Source of the DNA: Heliocidaris erythrogramma
Lineage: Eukaryota > Echinodermata > Echinoidea > Camarodonta > Echinometridae
Reading direction: 5' to 3'
NCBI GenBank assembly: GCA_025617745.1
Contig: CM046869.1
Span: forward strand, 10,249,168 to 10,313,167
Length of the DNA stretch: 64,000 nt
Shown here: piece by piece, positions 1 through 12,215 of the stretch
Numbering within the stretch: position 1 is the stretch's first letter
Layout of the letters: every line of letters begins with the position of its first letter
Notes under the pieces: generated by a model
Database searches by the model: none
What the model was told of the DNA's origin: nothing
Seen by the model: the letters and a program-made list of their open reading frames with translations, nothing else
Made by a program: the position numbers and the translations under genes

Positions 1-746
1 GGTTACATTTGTCTGATAACGATATTGATAAGATATTTCATTAAAGGTACACACAAGAGCTAGTGTGCAGGCACAAATCCTGGTAAGTCGTAACAGAGTG
101 TCTGCACTGTAAGACTACCATAGGCCCTGTACTTAACTGGGCGTTGTGGCGTGCGCCTGTAATCCAGCTACCAGTGGAAGTTATAAACTGATTCAGCGGA
201 CCCAGGTTCGAGACTGAGTCACGCCTTTCGGATGGTGACGTTAAAGGTCGGTCCCAGACGTAAATAATCATATCTGATTGATACACGTCTGTAAAAACCC
301 AATTACACACACACACACATCCACACACACACCCACAATATAGCTGCTCCTGACACGACCAGTAGGTAGCTGGGTTAGGCTTCTCAGATGATTTTCTGAT
401 AGTGTCAAATTAGGGTATGTGCTTGCAGACTACCCTAGAGCTGCCTGACTACATACTCGCACGTACACACGGTATGGTAGTAGTCTGCAAGCACATACCC
501 TAATTTGACACTTTATCAGAAAATCATTGTGTCTTGAGAGAAGCCTAATTCAGCTAACACTCTGGTCGTGTCAATACAGGCTGTGTCAGGAGCAGCTACC
601 TACCGTACTGGCCTATGGTAGTCTTACAGCGCAGACTCTCTTTTACGACTGACCAGGGTTTGTGCCTGCAAACTAGTATACTAGTAGTAGGGTGTACCTA
701 ATATTGAAAATATCGTTATCGTTTTCGTTATCGGACAAATGTGACC
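1..746. repeat. Large palindromic (foldback) element, left end cut by the window
   Basis: Bases 1-132 are the inverted complement of about 606-746, and 341-440 of about 479-600, with small mismatches. Together they form two long arms around a short loop near 440-479. The outer ends read ggttacatttgtc on the left and gacaaatgtgacc on the right. The left arm is interrupted by about 200 bp (134-340) absent from the right arm. No coding sequence is visible. The true left boundary and any target duplication are outside the window. Confidence 0.8.
134..340 (+). mobile_element. SINE-like insertion with 7SL/Alu-like head and AC-rich tail
   Basis: This stretch interrupts the left arm of the palindrome, so the right arm acts as an empty-site reference. 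It starts with gggcgttgtggcg and gcctgtaatcc (139-165), which resemble the 5' Alu domain of 7SL RNA and its A box. A B-box-like ggttcgagac lies at 205-214. A simple CA-rich tail runs from 304 to 338. The layout of A box, B box and simple tail fits a pol III-transcribed SINE. The 7SL origin is inferred from short matches; a tRNA-derived SINE is the alternative. Confidence 0.5.
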
Positions 747-959
747 CATCTCTATCTTTGCCCCCATCTCTCTTCGACTGAGAGTCACATACACCGACGC
801 CAACTTGGCCGTGATTCTCCTGATGTTCTCTACTGCTTATTTAATATATATCACAAATAATCATGATTATCGATATATTCATCAATAAATTGCACTATCG
901 TTGTATCACAAAATTATCTTCAATGCCATTGTTTTCCCCCTTTATATCTTACACCTAGT

Positions 960-1139
960 AGAAATCTCAGATCCTCAAATCATAACCTTCAGCTCAGCTA
1001 CCCAATGACCCGAAATTTGTCAGGTGATAGGACTTTCACAGTTACTGCATCGAGGCTATGGAATAATCTCCCCTTGACCATTGGACAGTCAGCATCCATA
1101 AAGACCTTTAAAAAAGCTGTGAAATCATATTTATTTTAA
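960..1139 (+). pseudogene. C-terminal tail of a non-LTR retrotransposon reverse transcriptase
   Basis: An open frame of 59 codons ends at TAA 1137-1139. It carries a GDRTFTV segment, then RLWNNLPLTIG, then IKTFKKAVKSYLF. This is the conserved C-terminus (GDR..V..RLWN.LP...FKK..K..LF) seen in many CR1/Jockey/RTE-type elements. No endonuclease or polymerase core is nearby, so it is a 5'-truncated relic. A related C-terminus is found on the minus strand at 57.1 kb. Confidence 0.7.
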
Positions 1140-1834
1140 ATCCGCTATCAAATTTTGTAACATGTACATTCATTTACATTTTGTCTCCATAAAACCACTT
1201 GGTAGTTTCCCACATGAACGACTGAAGAGTAATTTTTTTCTGATTTGTGTTTATATAAAAAAATATAATGTGTTCTATAATTTAAATATTTTGTAAACGC
1301 TCCGAGCCTTATGGGAAGGGCGTACTAAATGCTTACTGTATTGTATCTCGACCATTGATTCAGATTTTCAAAAATAACAATGACCCAAAATACGAATAAC
1401 AATGCTAATAATCATGGCCGGTCTAGCCATTTCATCGATGGGGTCACGTGCCCGGTCGCGCTTACTAGATGAGAGAGACCAAGATCAGCAAGGCGGGTGA
1501 TATCTTCTTTTCACGTTTCCTTCCCCTCTCTCTATCTTTCTTTCTTTCTTTCTCGTCTTCTCTTTCTCTATTCACCCCCTTTCTTTTGCCGTTCAGTTCG
1601 GGGAGGGGGAGGGGGGGGGGGGTGTGGGGCGGGGCACGTGCCCCTAACAGTACCAATGAATCTCATAGCGATAATGTTATATTTTATACAGTGCATTACA
1701 TAAATGTTGTTGGAACGTAATGACTTACTCCAGATAAAATGACACTATTCAACTCTTTTAAGGTGTGCAGCTAATCTGCTAATGAGTTGAAATTTTCGAG
1801 TTTTTTGTCACAAATTCGGATGTTTCAATCACCT
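1140..1834. other. Non-coding stretch with CTTT-rich and G-tract simple sequence
   Basis: I see no gene here. A pyrimidine tract dominated by tctttc units spans about 1505-1580 and is followed by a G-rich run near 1600-1630. Short open frames across it are simple-sequence translations. The rest is AT-rich and unremarkable. Confidence 0.6.
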
Positions 1835-3860
1835 AGCATGCCGAGTACAAATATACACAGTACTTGTAATTTCGAGGGCAAAGTGTATAAAAATAAATCA
1901 TGAACATTATTGTTATTTTTCCTTTATCGAAAATATAATATAAATCGTTTAACAGCCTAATTATGAACGATGTTATTAAAGTGTTATGACGTACAGTATA
2001 CGCGGACGTGAAATGAAACTCATTTATCTGGAGGCTCCTCTGTGTCGGAGAGCATAATCTCTTACTATAATTTATACATGTATTCAAATAAACATGAATT
2101 ACTTTCTGACTCCTGAGTCATGATCAAAGGCGTACAAGGCGGGGAGGCTGGAGGCTGCAGCACTCACTCCCAAGAATTTAGAAAACAACAGTATTTGGGC
2201 AACTGTTACATCATATTCGGGCAATATAAGGTGGACTATTTGTATCAGTATATCTTGGTGACGAAATTACAATTTAACTATAATAAACTGCCGCATTTTT
2301 CACTTGCTCACAATACTTACACTTTAGAAAAAGTGAAATTTAGATAAGAGAGTTTAGACACCTGGCGGAAATTGTGCCCGTCAGCCTATGATCTTGTCTT
2401 TGGGGAATATTTTGTGACACAATGAAAACTAGTGACATTCCACATAATAATACATGCTCTGAGCAGATATGAAATGAACCATTTCTCGTTTCCAACTTCC
2501 AAGTGTTCTTAATGACCAATTACGATTTCCTTTGGGAGGATCATTATAGGTAAAGCAGCTACCGGCTTGAAAGTTTCATCGACTTCAGGAGTATAAAATA
2601 GCTTCGTGTAACTGCCGCAATAATAATGTACATGTAATTTATCGGACAAAATAGGTTTCTTGCATTAACAATTGTAGATCCAGTTTTGTATGCACCACCC
2701 CCCCCCCCCCCCCCCCCCCCACCGTGTCATAGGAGGGGGAAGCAGTCAGACAAGGAAAATATGTTAATGCAAGGGCGAAAGTTCATCGAGTTGGGTGGTG
2801 GTGGTGGTGGGGGGGGGGGGGGGGGCCTTATAGTATCTATTTTCCACGTCAACCCCTACCCCCCCCCCCCCCCCCTCAGTATTTCATTTTCGCTACGGGA
2901 AAGGCGGGGGATATAGGAAGTATATGTTCAACATATTTCTGAAACAAGTCCAAAGGAGAAAGATTATTATATTTTTAAAGAGTGATAAAGAGGTTTTAAA
3001 CATTAATAGGTCTAAATAGGGTCATCAATTCACGGAGCACACGTTTTTGCTTGGGGTGAGGAGGAGGGGGGGGGGGGGTGGGGGTAGGGGGAGCGGGCAG
3101 CGTGTAAAGCAGGATATAATATTTGGACCGGGAATTACGTGCCCCCGGCCTGGATCCGCCACTGCTTCAGAATTAATTCAAACAACAGAAAGATTCAAAT
3201 TCATTCAAATGCGATTCAGATAGGCCTATTTGCAAATTATGTGCCCCGCAACAATAGGTGCATCCTTGGGAACGGGCTATTGGGGTATACATTATAAAAA
3301 ATTAAGATTGCATTCCCTTTTTTCCTCTCTCTTTTTCTTTCTTGTTCTTTGGATGGGGGGGGGGGGGGGCACCCGGTATAAAAGGAAATAGGGACATACT
3401 ATTCCCCATTTATTTGGGTTAAGGGGGGGGGGGGGCATATCTCATTGAGACCTGTACATCATCCGCGTACACGAAAATGGATAAAAAGGGTACTTTTCAG
3501 CAAGAGGCGCGTAACCTGGGTTACGATTTTAGGGCATCAAAAACAGCAAAAATATAGAAAAAGGGTATCAAATTCAGAGGTGATAAGAAGAAGATTGACG
3601 GAATTCGCCGATTAGGGTGTAAAAATCAGAGATGTTAGACGGGTTTCCCTGTTTAGGGTATCAAAACTACTCCTACTGCAATCCCCGGTTAGGGTGCTTT
3701 TCAGAAAGTGATTTACGCGGATGATGTCTCAATGAGACATGCCCATATTACCCCAAAATAAAAGGCGGAATAGTAGGCCCCCTATTTCATTTTATACCGG
3801 GTGTCACCCCCCCCCCCCCCCCTCGGGGGTAACACCACCTCTCTTTAAAATCGCTGTTTT
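1835..3860. repeat. Old 2-kb repeat unit R1
   Basis: R1 and the next unit (about 3868-5480) share a series of landmarks in the same order: an Aaatataaat-rich start, ctttctgactc(atg)atcaaagg, ggggaggctgg, gtgacacaatgaaaactag, caagggcgaaag or caagagcataag, a poly-G/poly-C tract, and tggatccgccactgctt. Divergence is much higher than between the two 14.5-kb blocks, so this tandem duplication is older. No gene is supported; open frames here are not conserved between units. Confidence 0.65.
3355..3823. repeat. Foldback element bounded by G and C runs
   Basis: The left arm, from the G run at 3355 through cacccggtataaaa to catccgcgta (about 3480), is complementary to the right arm from tacgcggatgatg (about 3714) to ttataccgggtg and the C run at 3808-3822. 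Both arms include the palindrome tctcattgaga or tctcaatgaga. The central part holds several ttaggg-containing segments. A second copy at 17824-19589 has the same arms and a nested 1.3-kb insertion. Confidence 0.75.
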
Positions 3861-3867
3861 TTTTAAC

Positions 3868-5480
3868 AGCTATAACATGTACTTGTCTTTTGTAGGGCAA
3901 ACTTGTGTATCAAAATCATTAATAATATTGTTACTTTTTCTTTATCGTTATAGATGATTGTAATATAAATGGATTTTTTTTGTACAGCCTATAATAATCA
4001 TGATCAATGTGAAGTGCTATATACAGAAAAGTGACATAGTACGCAGATATGTAATGAAACAAGTCATTTATCTGGATATTATTCTGTGTTGGAGACAATA
4101 ATTGCTTTACTATTATATTCCAGCTGTAATACAAATTACTTTCTGACTCATGATCAAATGCCTACGAGACGCGCGGGGAGGCTGGGGGCTGCAGTCCCCT
4201 CTTCCAAAAATGTTTGAACTACCAATATTTGGTAACTGTTACCTCATATGCGAGTAGTAAGGTGGCTCTCTGTATTGGTAAATATTGGTGAAATATATAC
4301 TTTCGAAAAATAAACTCGAGACAATTTCAATAGCCCTGTCTGTCTCCTTTAGAAATGTGCGAACATTACAATCGCGTATTACATAATCCGAACCTGATTT
4401 CTATGGGCACTACAATAGGCCCTTGAAATTGCCCCTGAGTTTATTTTTCGTAAGTATGTAGTTTTTATCGTGTTATTATTAGATTTCGACCAAATTTTTC
4501 ACTTCCTCGCAAAACTTACACAATGGAAAATTGATATTTGCGTGAGAGAGTTATTAGCCCGTGGCGACGTTGTGCCCGTAAGCCCACAATGCATGATCCT
4601 CGTCTTTGGGGGATTAGTGGTTATATTTTGTGACACAATGAAAACTAGTGATAATCCACAATACAATAATACATACTCTACGCCTGCCAATATTTTTCCA
4701 ACTTGTACAGAAGTTTTCTTTTCATATGACTATTTACGATGTCCTTTGGGAGGATCATCGAGGTAAAAAGCAACTTCAAACTTAAAGTTTCATGGCTTTA
4801 GTGGAGTATGTTTTCGCATAACTGCCCCAATATATTAGTATATTTCAAAATAAAAGTACCGCACCAACAGTGGCAAATCAAGTCAGACTTTCGGATAGAT
4901 AAAATGCAAGAGCATAAGATCATCGAGTTAGAAGGGGGCAGGGAGGCGCTTATATACTATCTGTTTTCGACATCCACCCCTTTCTCTCTCTCTCTCATTC
5001 ATTTTTGTTGTGTTCATCGTACATATCTCTGAAGCAAATCCAAAGGAGAAAGGTTATTACATTTTCTAAGAGTCGATCATAATGAGGTTTTAGAAATAAT
5101 TGGCCTAAATAGCGATATCAATTCGGCATGGGGCACACGCAGGCAAAGGAGGGGGGTGGGGGGGGGGGGGGGGGGGGGAGCGTGTAAAGCAGTATAACAT
5201 TGAGATTGGGGATCACGTGGCCCCTATTCTCCGCCCCTGGATCCGCCACTGCTTAAAGATTGGCTGAACTAAGCAGAAAAATCTATACCGAACTGAATAT
5301 TCCCATTCATTCAAATGTGATTCAGATGGGCCTACTTCCATATTGCGCCTCGCAATCCTTGGGATCGGAGTACATTAAAAGCTCAAGGAGATTGCATGTC
5401 TTGGGGGGGGGGGGCGGGCGGATAGGGGGTGACCAGTGATAAACGGGAAATAGGGTGCTTCCTGTTCCCCCCTTTTATTT
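3868..5480. repeat. Old 2-kb repeat unit R2
   Basis: This is the second diverged copy of the R1 unit, with the same order of landmarks and its own long G tract (about 5150-5178) and G/C-rich end near 5404-5430. It leads directly into the 3' flank of transporter copy A. The counterpart in block 2 spans about 19630-21740. Confidence 0.6.
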
Positions 5481-5501
5481 GGGGTAATAGCATGGTAACA
5501 A

Positions 5502-5710
5502 CACTCTAAAAACTCAAATGTTAAATCTACATTTAAAAGGTTGGAGGAGTGACAACATTTTTAAAATGGTAAATTAACACTTTTAACATGCTGGATCTAA
5601 TAGTTTAAAGGTTGGATGCAGCATGTTAAAAGTGTTCATTTACCATTTTGAAAATGTTGTCACTCCTCCAACCTTTTAAATGTAGATTTAACATTTGAGT
5701 TTTTAGAGTG
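5502..5710. mobile_element. 209-bp palindromic MITE present only next to copy A
   Basis: The ends are cactctaaaaactc and gagtttttagagtg, and arms of about 90 bp (5502-5591 and 5618-5710) are almost perfectly complementary. The equivalent sites beside copies B, C and D read ggtaacaacaactctttt without the element, so this is an insertion in A alone. Flanks suggest a duplication of only about 2 bp (aa), but repetitive AAC sequence makes this uncertain. Confidence 0.85.
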
Positions 5711-5846
5711 AACAACTCTTTTCGACATCTCCATATGCAGCGGAATGCCTGACTTTGTACATTTCGACTGTCTTTTTAATAGCTAGATGCAGTTTTAACT
5801 GATTTTCCGTCGCTCCACTCCTGCCACGTTCATGTTAAGCATACTT

Positions 5847-7001
5847 TTATATCTCACTTTCAGGCATTTTACGCTTGGCAGCATAGTAGGAAGAAACGGT
5901 TGCACCAACAGAGCTGGCTGTCACGCATAGCGCACCAATGGCCTTCAAGATGTTTGGGGTAACACCGAAAAAGGCATAGTCCATTACAAAAGTGAAAAAT
6001 ACCCCCGTGGTTGAGATGACGGCAACCACTGCAGCGTTCTCCGTCTGGAGTGAGAAGGTGATGGTCATGATCTGAAGATAGCCCATGACGCAGATAGCTA
6101 GGACCATGAGACGATCAGCTCCACAACGCGGGATGGACCAGTCGTTGAGGGCGCTCACCAGTGAGGCACTTCCCAAGAAGCCAATGCAGCCGTAAGAAAA
6201 GGTGATAAGTTGGGCGTGGATCTTGTCCTTGAATCGGCCAAGCATCCGGAGCGTAATATATATCAGAGACGAAAACATAGCAGCAGTAAAAGCCGCGAGT
6301 AATCCAAATAAAGAGTTTTCGCCGTTGCTGCTACCAACAAGACCCCCAAAGATGAATGCTGGCTGCACAACAAGTACAACACCGACCACACTGATGCAAC
6401 ATGATAAGGTGATGGGGATGGAACAAGTCTCCTTTAAGCAAATGCACGCGAATATACAAGTGATGAGTGTGGAGCTCTGTATGATACACCTGACAGTGGA
6501 GATGTCCAGCTGTTGGAGGGCATAGTAAATGCAGATCCCGCATGCAGTACCCACGGTACCTCTGATGATAATAAGTCCCCAAGCTTTCAGAGGCAAGCAA
6601 TATGATACTCTGTGTCTTTGGCGTACGAGATTGGGTCCCGTAAACAGAACGAGAGTAAATGAGCGGTAGAGCATGATTTGATTAGGGGACACTCCTCCTG
6701 ATAAAAGTTTGATTATCAATGAAACGAATGACGTTAAAATCGAGAATGCGAGAGCCCAAAGTATTCCCCTTCGTTGGACAACCACCTTCCATATTCTGGT
6801 CCATATGCGTGTCTGTGGCTGTCCTTCAGTGTACCCTTCAGACGTAGTATCACTGCAGAGAGTATCCGGGTCATTTTTTCTCTGCTCAGCAAACGGAGAT
6901 GGGCCTACCTGCTGACGGGGTCTCATCCCATCTTTAAGATGACTGTCTGACAGCAAATAATTTTTAACAACTTTACCAAGCGTTACTCCCTCGTGCTCCA
7001 T
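5847..7001 (-). CDS. SLC35G1-like EamA-family transporter, copy A
   Basis: This intact single-exon gene encodes 384 residues. SLC35G1 proteins belong to the drug/metabolite transporter (EamA) group; human SLC35G1 has been linked to ER and plasma-membrane calcium handling, and its substrate here is unknown. A hydrophilic N-terminus of about 75 residues is followed by ten predicted membrane segments at roughly 79-100, 105-123, 141-160, 166-189, 198-217, 230-252, 265-285, 298-317, 322-343 and 351-371. These form two EamA repeats. Family marks include ICLKE (187-191), VVQPAFIFG (211-219), WSIPRCGADRL (288-298) and GALCVTASSVGA (356-367). The start ATG has A at -3 and G at +4. Its 5' half matches copy D best and its 3' half copy C. 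I am sure of the family and less sure of the subfamily. Confidence 0.9.
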   Translation of the reverse strand: MEHEGVTLGKVVKNYLLSDSHLKDGMRPRQQVGPSPFAEQRKNDPDTLCSDTTSEGYTEGQPQTRIWTRIWKVVVQRRGILWALAFSILTSFVSLIIKLLSGGVSPNQIMLYRSFTLVLFTGPNLVRQRHRVSYCLPLKAWGLIIIRGTVGTACGICIYYALQQLDISTVRCIIQSSTLITCIFACICLKETCSIPITLSCCISVVGVVLVVQPAFIFGGLVGSSNGENSLFGLLAAFTAAMFSSLIYITLRMLGRFKDKIHAQLITFSYGCIGFLGSASLVSALNDWSIPRCGADRLMVLAICVMGYLQIMTITFSLQTENAAVVAVISTTGVFFTFVMDYAFFGVTPNILKAIGALCVTASSVGATVSSYYAAKRKMPESEI

Positions 7002-8164
7002 GTTGTATCGACTAGTCTGGATCGAGTATTTTTACTCACATCAATATACAACTGTCATTTGAGCTGCGTCCAATGAATCCAATGTTGCCTTTCTGCCAGC
7101 TTCCAGCGCTTTAACTTCAAGCTCAACAATGGTCAGATGTTTTCTTTTGACGGATTCCTTGAAGATCGCGCAATACTGAAGTTAATTGTATGATAATCTT
7201 TCCCTCTTGAAACAAATTGCCATTGTTTTTTATTGATTGGAGATGATAGCATTGTGATCGACCAAACTTTCGGTGCCGATCTTATCTGATAAGCATTTAT
7301 CTTTGCCGTAGGATCAGGAAATCTCAATGACATTGGACTTTTGGATGGCGAATCCTTTTCCTTTATTGCCCAACGAGCGCAGGACACAATACTACTCTAC
7401 TCTGACAATTTAAGGAAGCAACTGTCAACTTTGACAACTTTCATGTTATTATCCTAAAAATTGAAACTAACAAAAAAAAAATCAAATTATTCTTGAAAGG
7501 TAAAACGTGGACAGGCGTTCATGAGTAAACAATCAATATGCATTTACTTTGAATGTCAAAACTTCCGTTTTGGAGCATTTTCCCACTAATTTTTGATAAA
7601 TTCTAAGTTGTAGTTGCTTCCTTTTATCAGAGATAGTCGAGTTACTTTTGTAATGACCTATCCAGTATCAAGGTAGTGCACGTAATCGTGTATGAAGGTC
7701 GTCAGTGATATAGCTGTTTATCAAAACATTGTCAAGCTATCGTTCAGTTACCTTTGTTTAATTTGATGTGGGTCAGTGCCACTGATGAAAGAGAGGACAA
7801 GAAGGGAAGACGGAAGAAGGATAAAATAAATGAAATAGGAGATGGAATGGGATAGAATAATCGCCAATGGGTTGAATTGCCAATTAATGAATGGTGATTA
7901 TGTTCTCTGTCTGTACAACCCAATATTTTAAGACCATTAGAATAATTTAAGTAAGACATAAGAGGAAAACAGAGTAGACAAATGAAAGAAGAGATGAAAG
8001 GAAAAGCAGGAGCTTTAAAAAAAAAAGAGAGGAAAATCAAAGAAAGAAAAAAGGAAGAAACTACGTGCATGACTTGCTTCTTTAAATGCTCCTCACTCAG
8101 CTTTTATACACTGCCTAGTGTCTACCAAAAATCAGATTTTGGCACACATCATTTGAACATTCAG
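7002..8164. other. 5' flank of copy A, no gene seen
   Basis: The sequence is shared with the flanks of copies B, C and D, so it is part of the duplicated unit. It is AT-rich with no supported ORF, and I could not identify a clear TATA box. A purine-rich stretch (gaagggaagacggaagaagg) lies near 7802-7822. Copy A lacks the 231-bp MITE that follows copies B and C at the equivalent position. Confidence 0.5.
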
Positions 8165-8543
8165 TTAAAGTGATTTGGTAACTTTGTAGAGGCTTGATAA
8201 AATCTGAGCTGCCTGGCCGTACAGTGCTATCAGTGTATGTAAGGTATAAAAATGAAGCCTAGGAAAAAAAAGAGCACTTCAAAATCATCATGTGCTTCAC
8301 AAAAGTAAACATATGCCAGACTCATTTTCCCCTATATACTCAGTGTTAGACTAAAGCGTATGGCCATACGCTTTCGTAAATGGGAGTATTCAGTCATAGA
8401 TATCTTAATAATAGCATTATATATTTGAAAACCTTTCTATGCCTGGCTATTTGTTTATCCTTCTGAACATCATTATACAAGACAGATATCAAATTCAACA
8501 ATTTATTAAATCAAGCCTCCACAAATTTACCGAATCCCTTTAA
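8165..8543. mobile_element. TTAA-type MITE, copy 1
   Basis: TTAA occurs at both ends (8165-8168 and 8540-8543). Between them lie terminal inverted repeats of about 30 bp: agtgatttggtaactttg on the left and the complement of aaatttaccgaatccct on the right. The interior has the short palindrome gcgtatggccatacgc. Related copies are at 24331-24709, 35175-36878 and, diverged, in a CEP350 intron at 46320-46666. TTAA target sites point to a piggyBac- or Kolobok-like transposase, which is an inference; no transposase is encoded. Confidence 0.75.
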
Positions 8544-9596
8544 GTTTTGTTTCATTCTGTGATAATATATTTTCTGTCTATACCAGAAATAAAAGATTGC
8601 CTATAATAATAATCACAAATTCGGTAACATGTACTTTTAATCTAAATGACATGTACTTTTAAATCTAAATAATTTTTCTGTATTATGGTTTTTACAAAAA
8701 GCACCTCAAAATATGGTAACAGAGGCTATCCCCACTTCATTTTTAAAAATACAGTGTATATACCTTCAGATATCCCTCCCAGATGAATTAACACACATGT
8801 TATATAATCAGATAATTTGAAGTAGATGGTTTTCACTTTCTATAGTGTGTAAAAATATATCGGGAAAAATCAGAATCAACGACAGAATTGTAGATAAATA
8901 TCAATAACTGCATATAAATCTACAATATTGTACATAAACAACTAACATCTATATTGAAATAAAGAATATAGAAATTTGAATAATATTAATAAATATAATA
9001 TATCAAGTTATATTTATCTACAACATATAATAGAAATGTATATTTTCCACCATTTTTTTTTGTGGGGGTGAAACCTGGGGGGGGGGGTGTTTGTACACAC
9101 CATCCCCCACCTGAAAAATTGGGGGATGCATACCCCCATCCCCCTATCTACGCCCCTGTTTATAAGAAACAGTAATTGTGTTTAATATTATTAAAATCCT
9201 GTTTATTATACTTTCCAATGACATAATGATGTTAAAATGTTATCCTGAATGGCATATAAAGAAGAGACTAATTAACTGAATTATAATATTGGATCTTATA
9301 TTTTCAAAACCACAACAATAATGATAATAATAATAACTAGCGGGACCCGTGGAAATCCACGAGTTCACTTTTTACATTGCACTCTCAACATTTTCACAAT
9401 CGATGCGTACATTCTTGTGAGTTTATTTATTTATTATTTTTTTGTTAATGAAATTATCACGCATACGTGCTCATGATCACAATTACTCTGTCAAACATAC
9501 CCACATACTCAGTTAAATATATTGTATAATGGTATGTAATGTACAAAATATATTTTAATTCTATGTTAGATATCATTATGACATAAAGGGGGAGGG

Positions 9597-9632
<36 letters not shown>

Positions 9633-11173
9633 GTGGTGGTAGACAGATAGGAAGAGAGAAAAATGGAGGTAGAGAATATAAACATAACAGAAAGAGAGAG
9701 AGAGAGAGAGTGGAATAGAGATGCGTTCAATCACATCCTACAATACACATTAAAGGTATTAAAAAATAGAAGTATGAATTTCCGAATATTGGGCCCCTCC
9801 CATCACAAAATCATTAATCCGGCGCTGGCCCCCTCCCTCACAAAATCCTGGATCCGCCGTTGGACATGGTGGATGGTGAAGGCAGGCCCTGTCATGCCCT
9901 ACACTGCCTACAGGCCTTATCATGCTATCTACACTGTGAGTTTATTTTTCTACAATGAAAAAAAAAATGAATGATGCATTCACATATCTCCACCCCCTGC
10001 CCGCTATATCTACGCCGATGACTTCAATGGAATAACGCTCCTAGCATATTTGCCCCTCAAACTGATAATATTCATGATTTAAAAAAAAAAAAAAATAGAT
10101 GTAGAATATACTCAAATAAGATGAATTTACCATCGAATAGAAAATGAATACAGGTGTATTGAAAATAAGAAACCCAGTGAGGCATTTACTGCAGTGGGGG
10201 CTTTAAAATAATTCAAGTATAGAATCTACTCTGACACATGCGCGTACCAAGGGGGGTGTTTTATGTGTTCAAACACCCCCGTTTGGTGTTATTTGAAGTT
10301 AAAACACCCCACTTAGAATTCCTGATAACTTTTTTTTTTGCTTGTCAGATAATCTTTGAATAAAAAGACTCCCCCCCAAAAAAAAAATACTGATTTTTTT
10401 TTTTATTTATTTATTTTTATTTATTTATTTATTTATTTACTTTTTTTTTGGGGGGGGGGGGGTTGCTTGATAGAAACCCCTCCCCCCCCCCCCCAAAAAA
10501 AAAAAAAAAAAAAAAGAAAATAAATACTGATAACCTTTTTTTTTGTTGCTTGTCAGAGAATTTTGGAGTAAACACCACCCCCTTTAAAAAATCCTGGGTA
10601 TGCCACTGCTCTGACATACGGTAGGATAAATTCATCGTCAAATGTTAACTGTAGTAAAAAAAAAAATGGTTGGTATTCGGTACAATTTTCAATCTTGATA
10701 TAAGCAGCGCTCAGTGAGGTATTTACTGCTAGACATTTCGCTGGGAGTTCAACCAGCCAAGCCCTACTACAGCTCAGCCTCAGACTGTGGACGCTGCCAT
10801 GACAGATTACCAGCGTTGTAAAGAAGAATGTAATCAGTTTTAACTAAATACAGATCGAACAGGGAAAACAGAGCCCACAAAGGCACAAATACTATACTCA
10901 AACAGATCGATTAGGGAAAAACAGAGCTCACAAATACTGTACTCAAATATTTTTTTTTGTCAACAACGTCACTCACGTCCAAAATTAACCAATCTCCAAA
11001 TAACAGCTCTTACTGCAGGTTTCTTCCCCCGGAGTTCATGCAGCCAAGGCTGCAGTGCACTGGTACCGCTAGCTTAGAGCAGAGTGCAAGCGACGCCGAC
11101 ACAGAGTCCGGCTAAGAAAAGAAGAGTTTTATCAGTTAACTATACAGAGAACAAAGGGACAAACAAAGTCTAT
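8544..11173. other. AT-rich spacer of the duplicated block, no gene seen
   Basis: This region is nearly identical to 24710-27332. It contains a hairpin gacccgtggaaatccacg (about 9344-9361), GA microsatellites at about 9598-9635 and 9690-9710, and several A/T and G/C homopolymers around 10370-10520. Two local segments with tgcttgtcaga (10340 and 10545) are short duplicates of each other. ORFs are short, low in complexity and not supported. Confidence 0.6.
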
Positions 11174-11856
11174 AAATGAAGAGTTTTCTTGCAAAAGGCC
11201 CTAAATCCACTTTACCTACTTCTTAGTAAATTGAGATTTTTTGTTTCACACAGTTCTATGATTTCATTCAAGAAGATCTTCATGTATGTTTAAGAGACAT
11301 CACCACAGGTAACAATAATCACAATTAAAAAAATCCTGCGGCCGTCAAACATTTTATATGATTTTTTATATTTATTATTTTTTGGGATTTAGGGCCTTTT
11401 GCAAGAAAAGTGGGATTTAGGGCCTTTTGCAAGAAAAGTCTTGAATGATAATAATAATTTACACATTAAAAATCTTTCTAATGAACCCAAAATCCACCGC
11501 CCTTGTGCCCCTAACCTCTTGTGCTGCTCCATCTGCCTAAAGTGTTCAATGGGTTATAATAAACCTTGCCTGATATAGCAACATTATAAAATCAATCAAA
11601 ATTTAAACTTTGAAAGATAATTGGGGTGACTTATCGAAAATCATCATCTGACCTTAAAAATAAAGCAGACTTGCTCTAGATAACTGTATAAAATATTTGC
11701 TTTGCTAGGATAAACCTTGCCTGATATAGCAACATTTTTAAGTCGATTCCAAAGATAATTTGTATTGTTTACTGACAGTAGCCAGTCATTATCTGCCCTT
11801 AATAAAGCAGATTTGCTCAAGATAAAAGCAATATCTACTGATTCCAGAGTAGAATG

Positions 11857-12215
11857 CATCATCATAATCAACATCACATCACGTAACCAATACCATCATT
11901 ATCACCCGTACAATTGACATCGTCATCACACCATTACCATCATCAGAACATTCAGCATCACACCATCATACACATGAATGAAATCAGCATCAACATCATC
12001 ATAACCAACATCATCATTTTTGTTATCATCATTATTGCCATTATCATCACCATCATAACCATCATCATCATCATCATCGTCATCGTCATTATGGTGATCG
12101 TAAATACCTTTATCGCCATTATCATTGCCACCACTATTATCATTATCTCTATCACCATTTCTACCATCATCACATTTATCACTGTCATCAACATCACCAT
12201 CACTAACAGTGATTC
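11857..12215. repeat. CAT/ATC trinucleotide microsatellite
   Basis: The sequence is dominated by imperfect catcat, atcacc and attatc units for about 350 bp. It produces long open frames on both strands rich in Ile, Met or Ser, which I regard as artefacts of the repeat. It lies inside the 2.16-kb TIR element. Confidence 0.85.

Noticed and set aside
205-214. B-box-like motif as part of a tRNA gene
   Set aside because: No cloverleaf can be drawn around it; it fits a SINE head better.
3612-3697. ttaggg motifs as an interstitial telomere tract
   Set aside because: Only scattered single copies, not tandem arrays.
4470-4766. 98-codon frame in repeat unit R2
   Set aside because: The block 2 counterpart near 20230-20440 breaks the frame; no motif is present.
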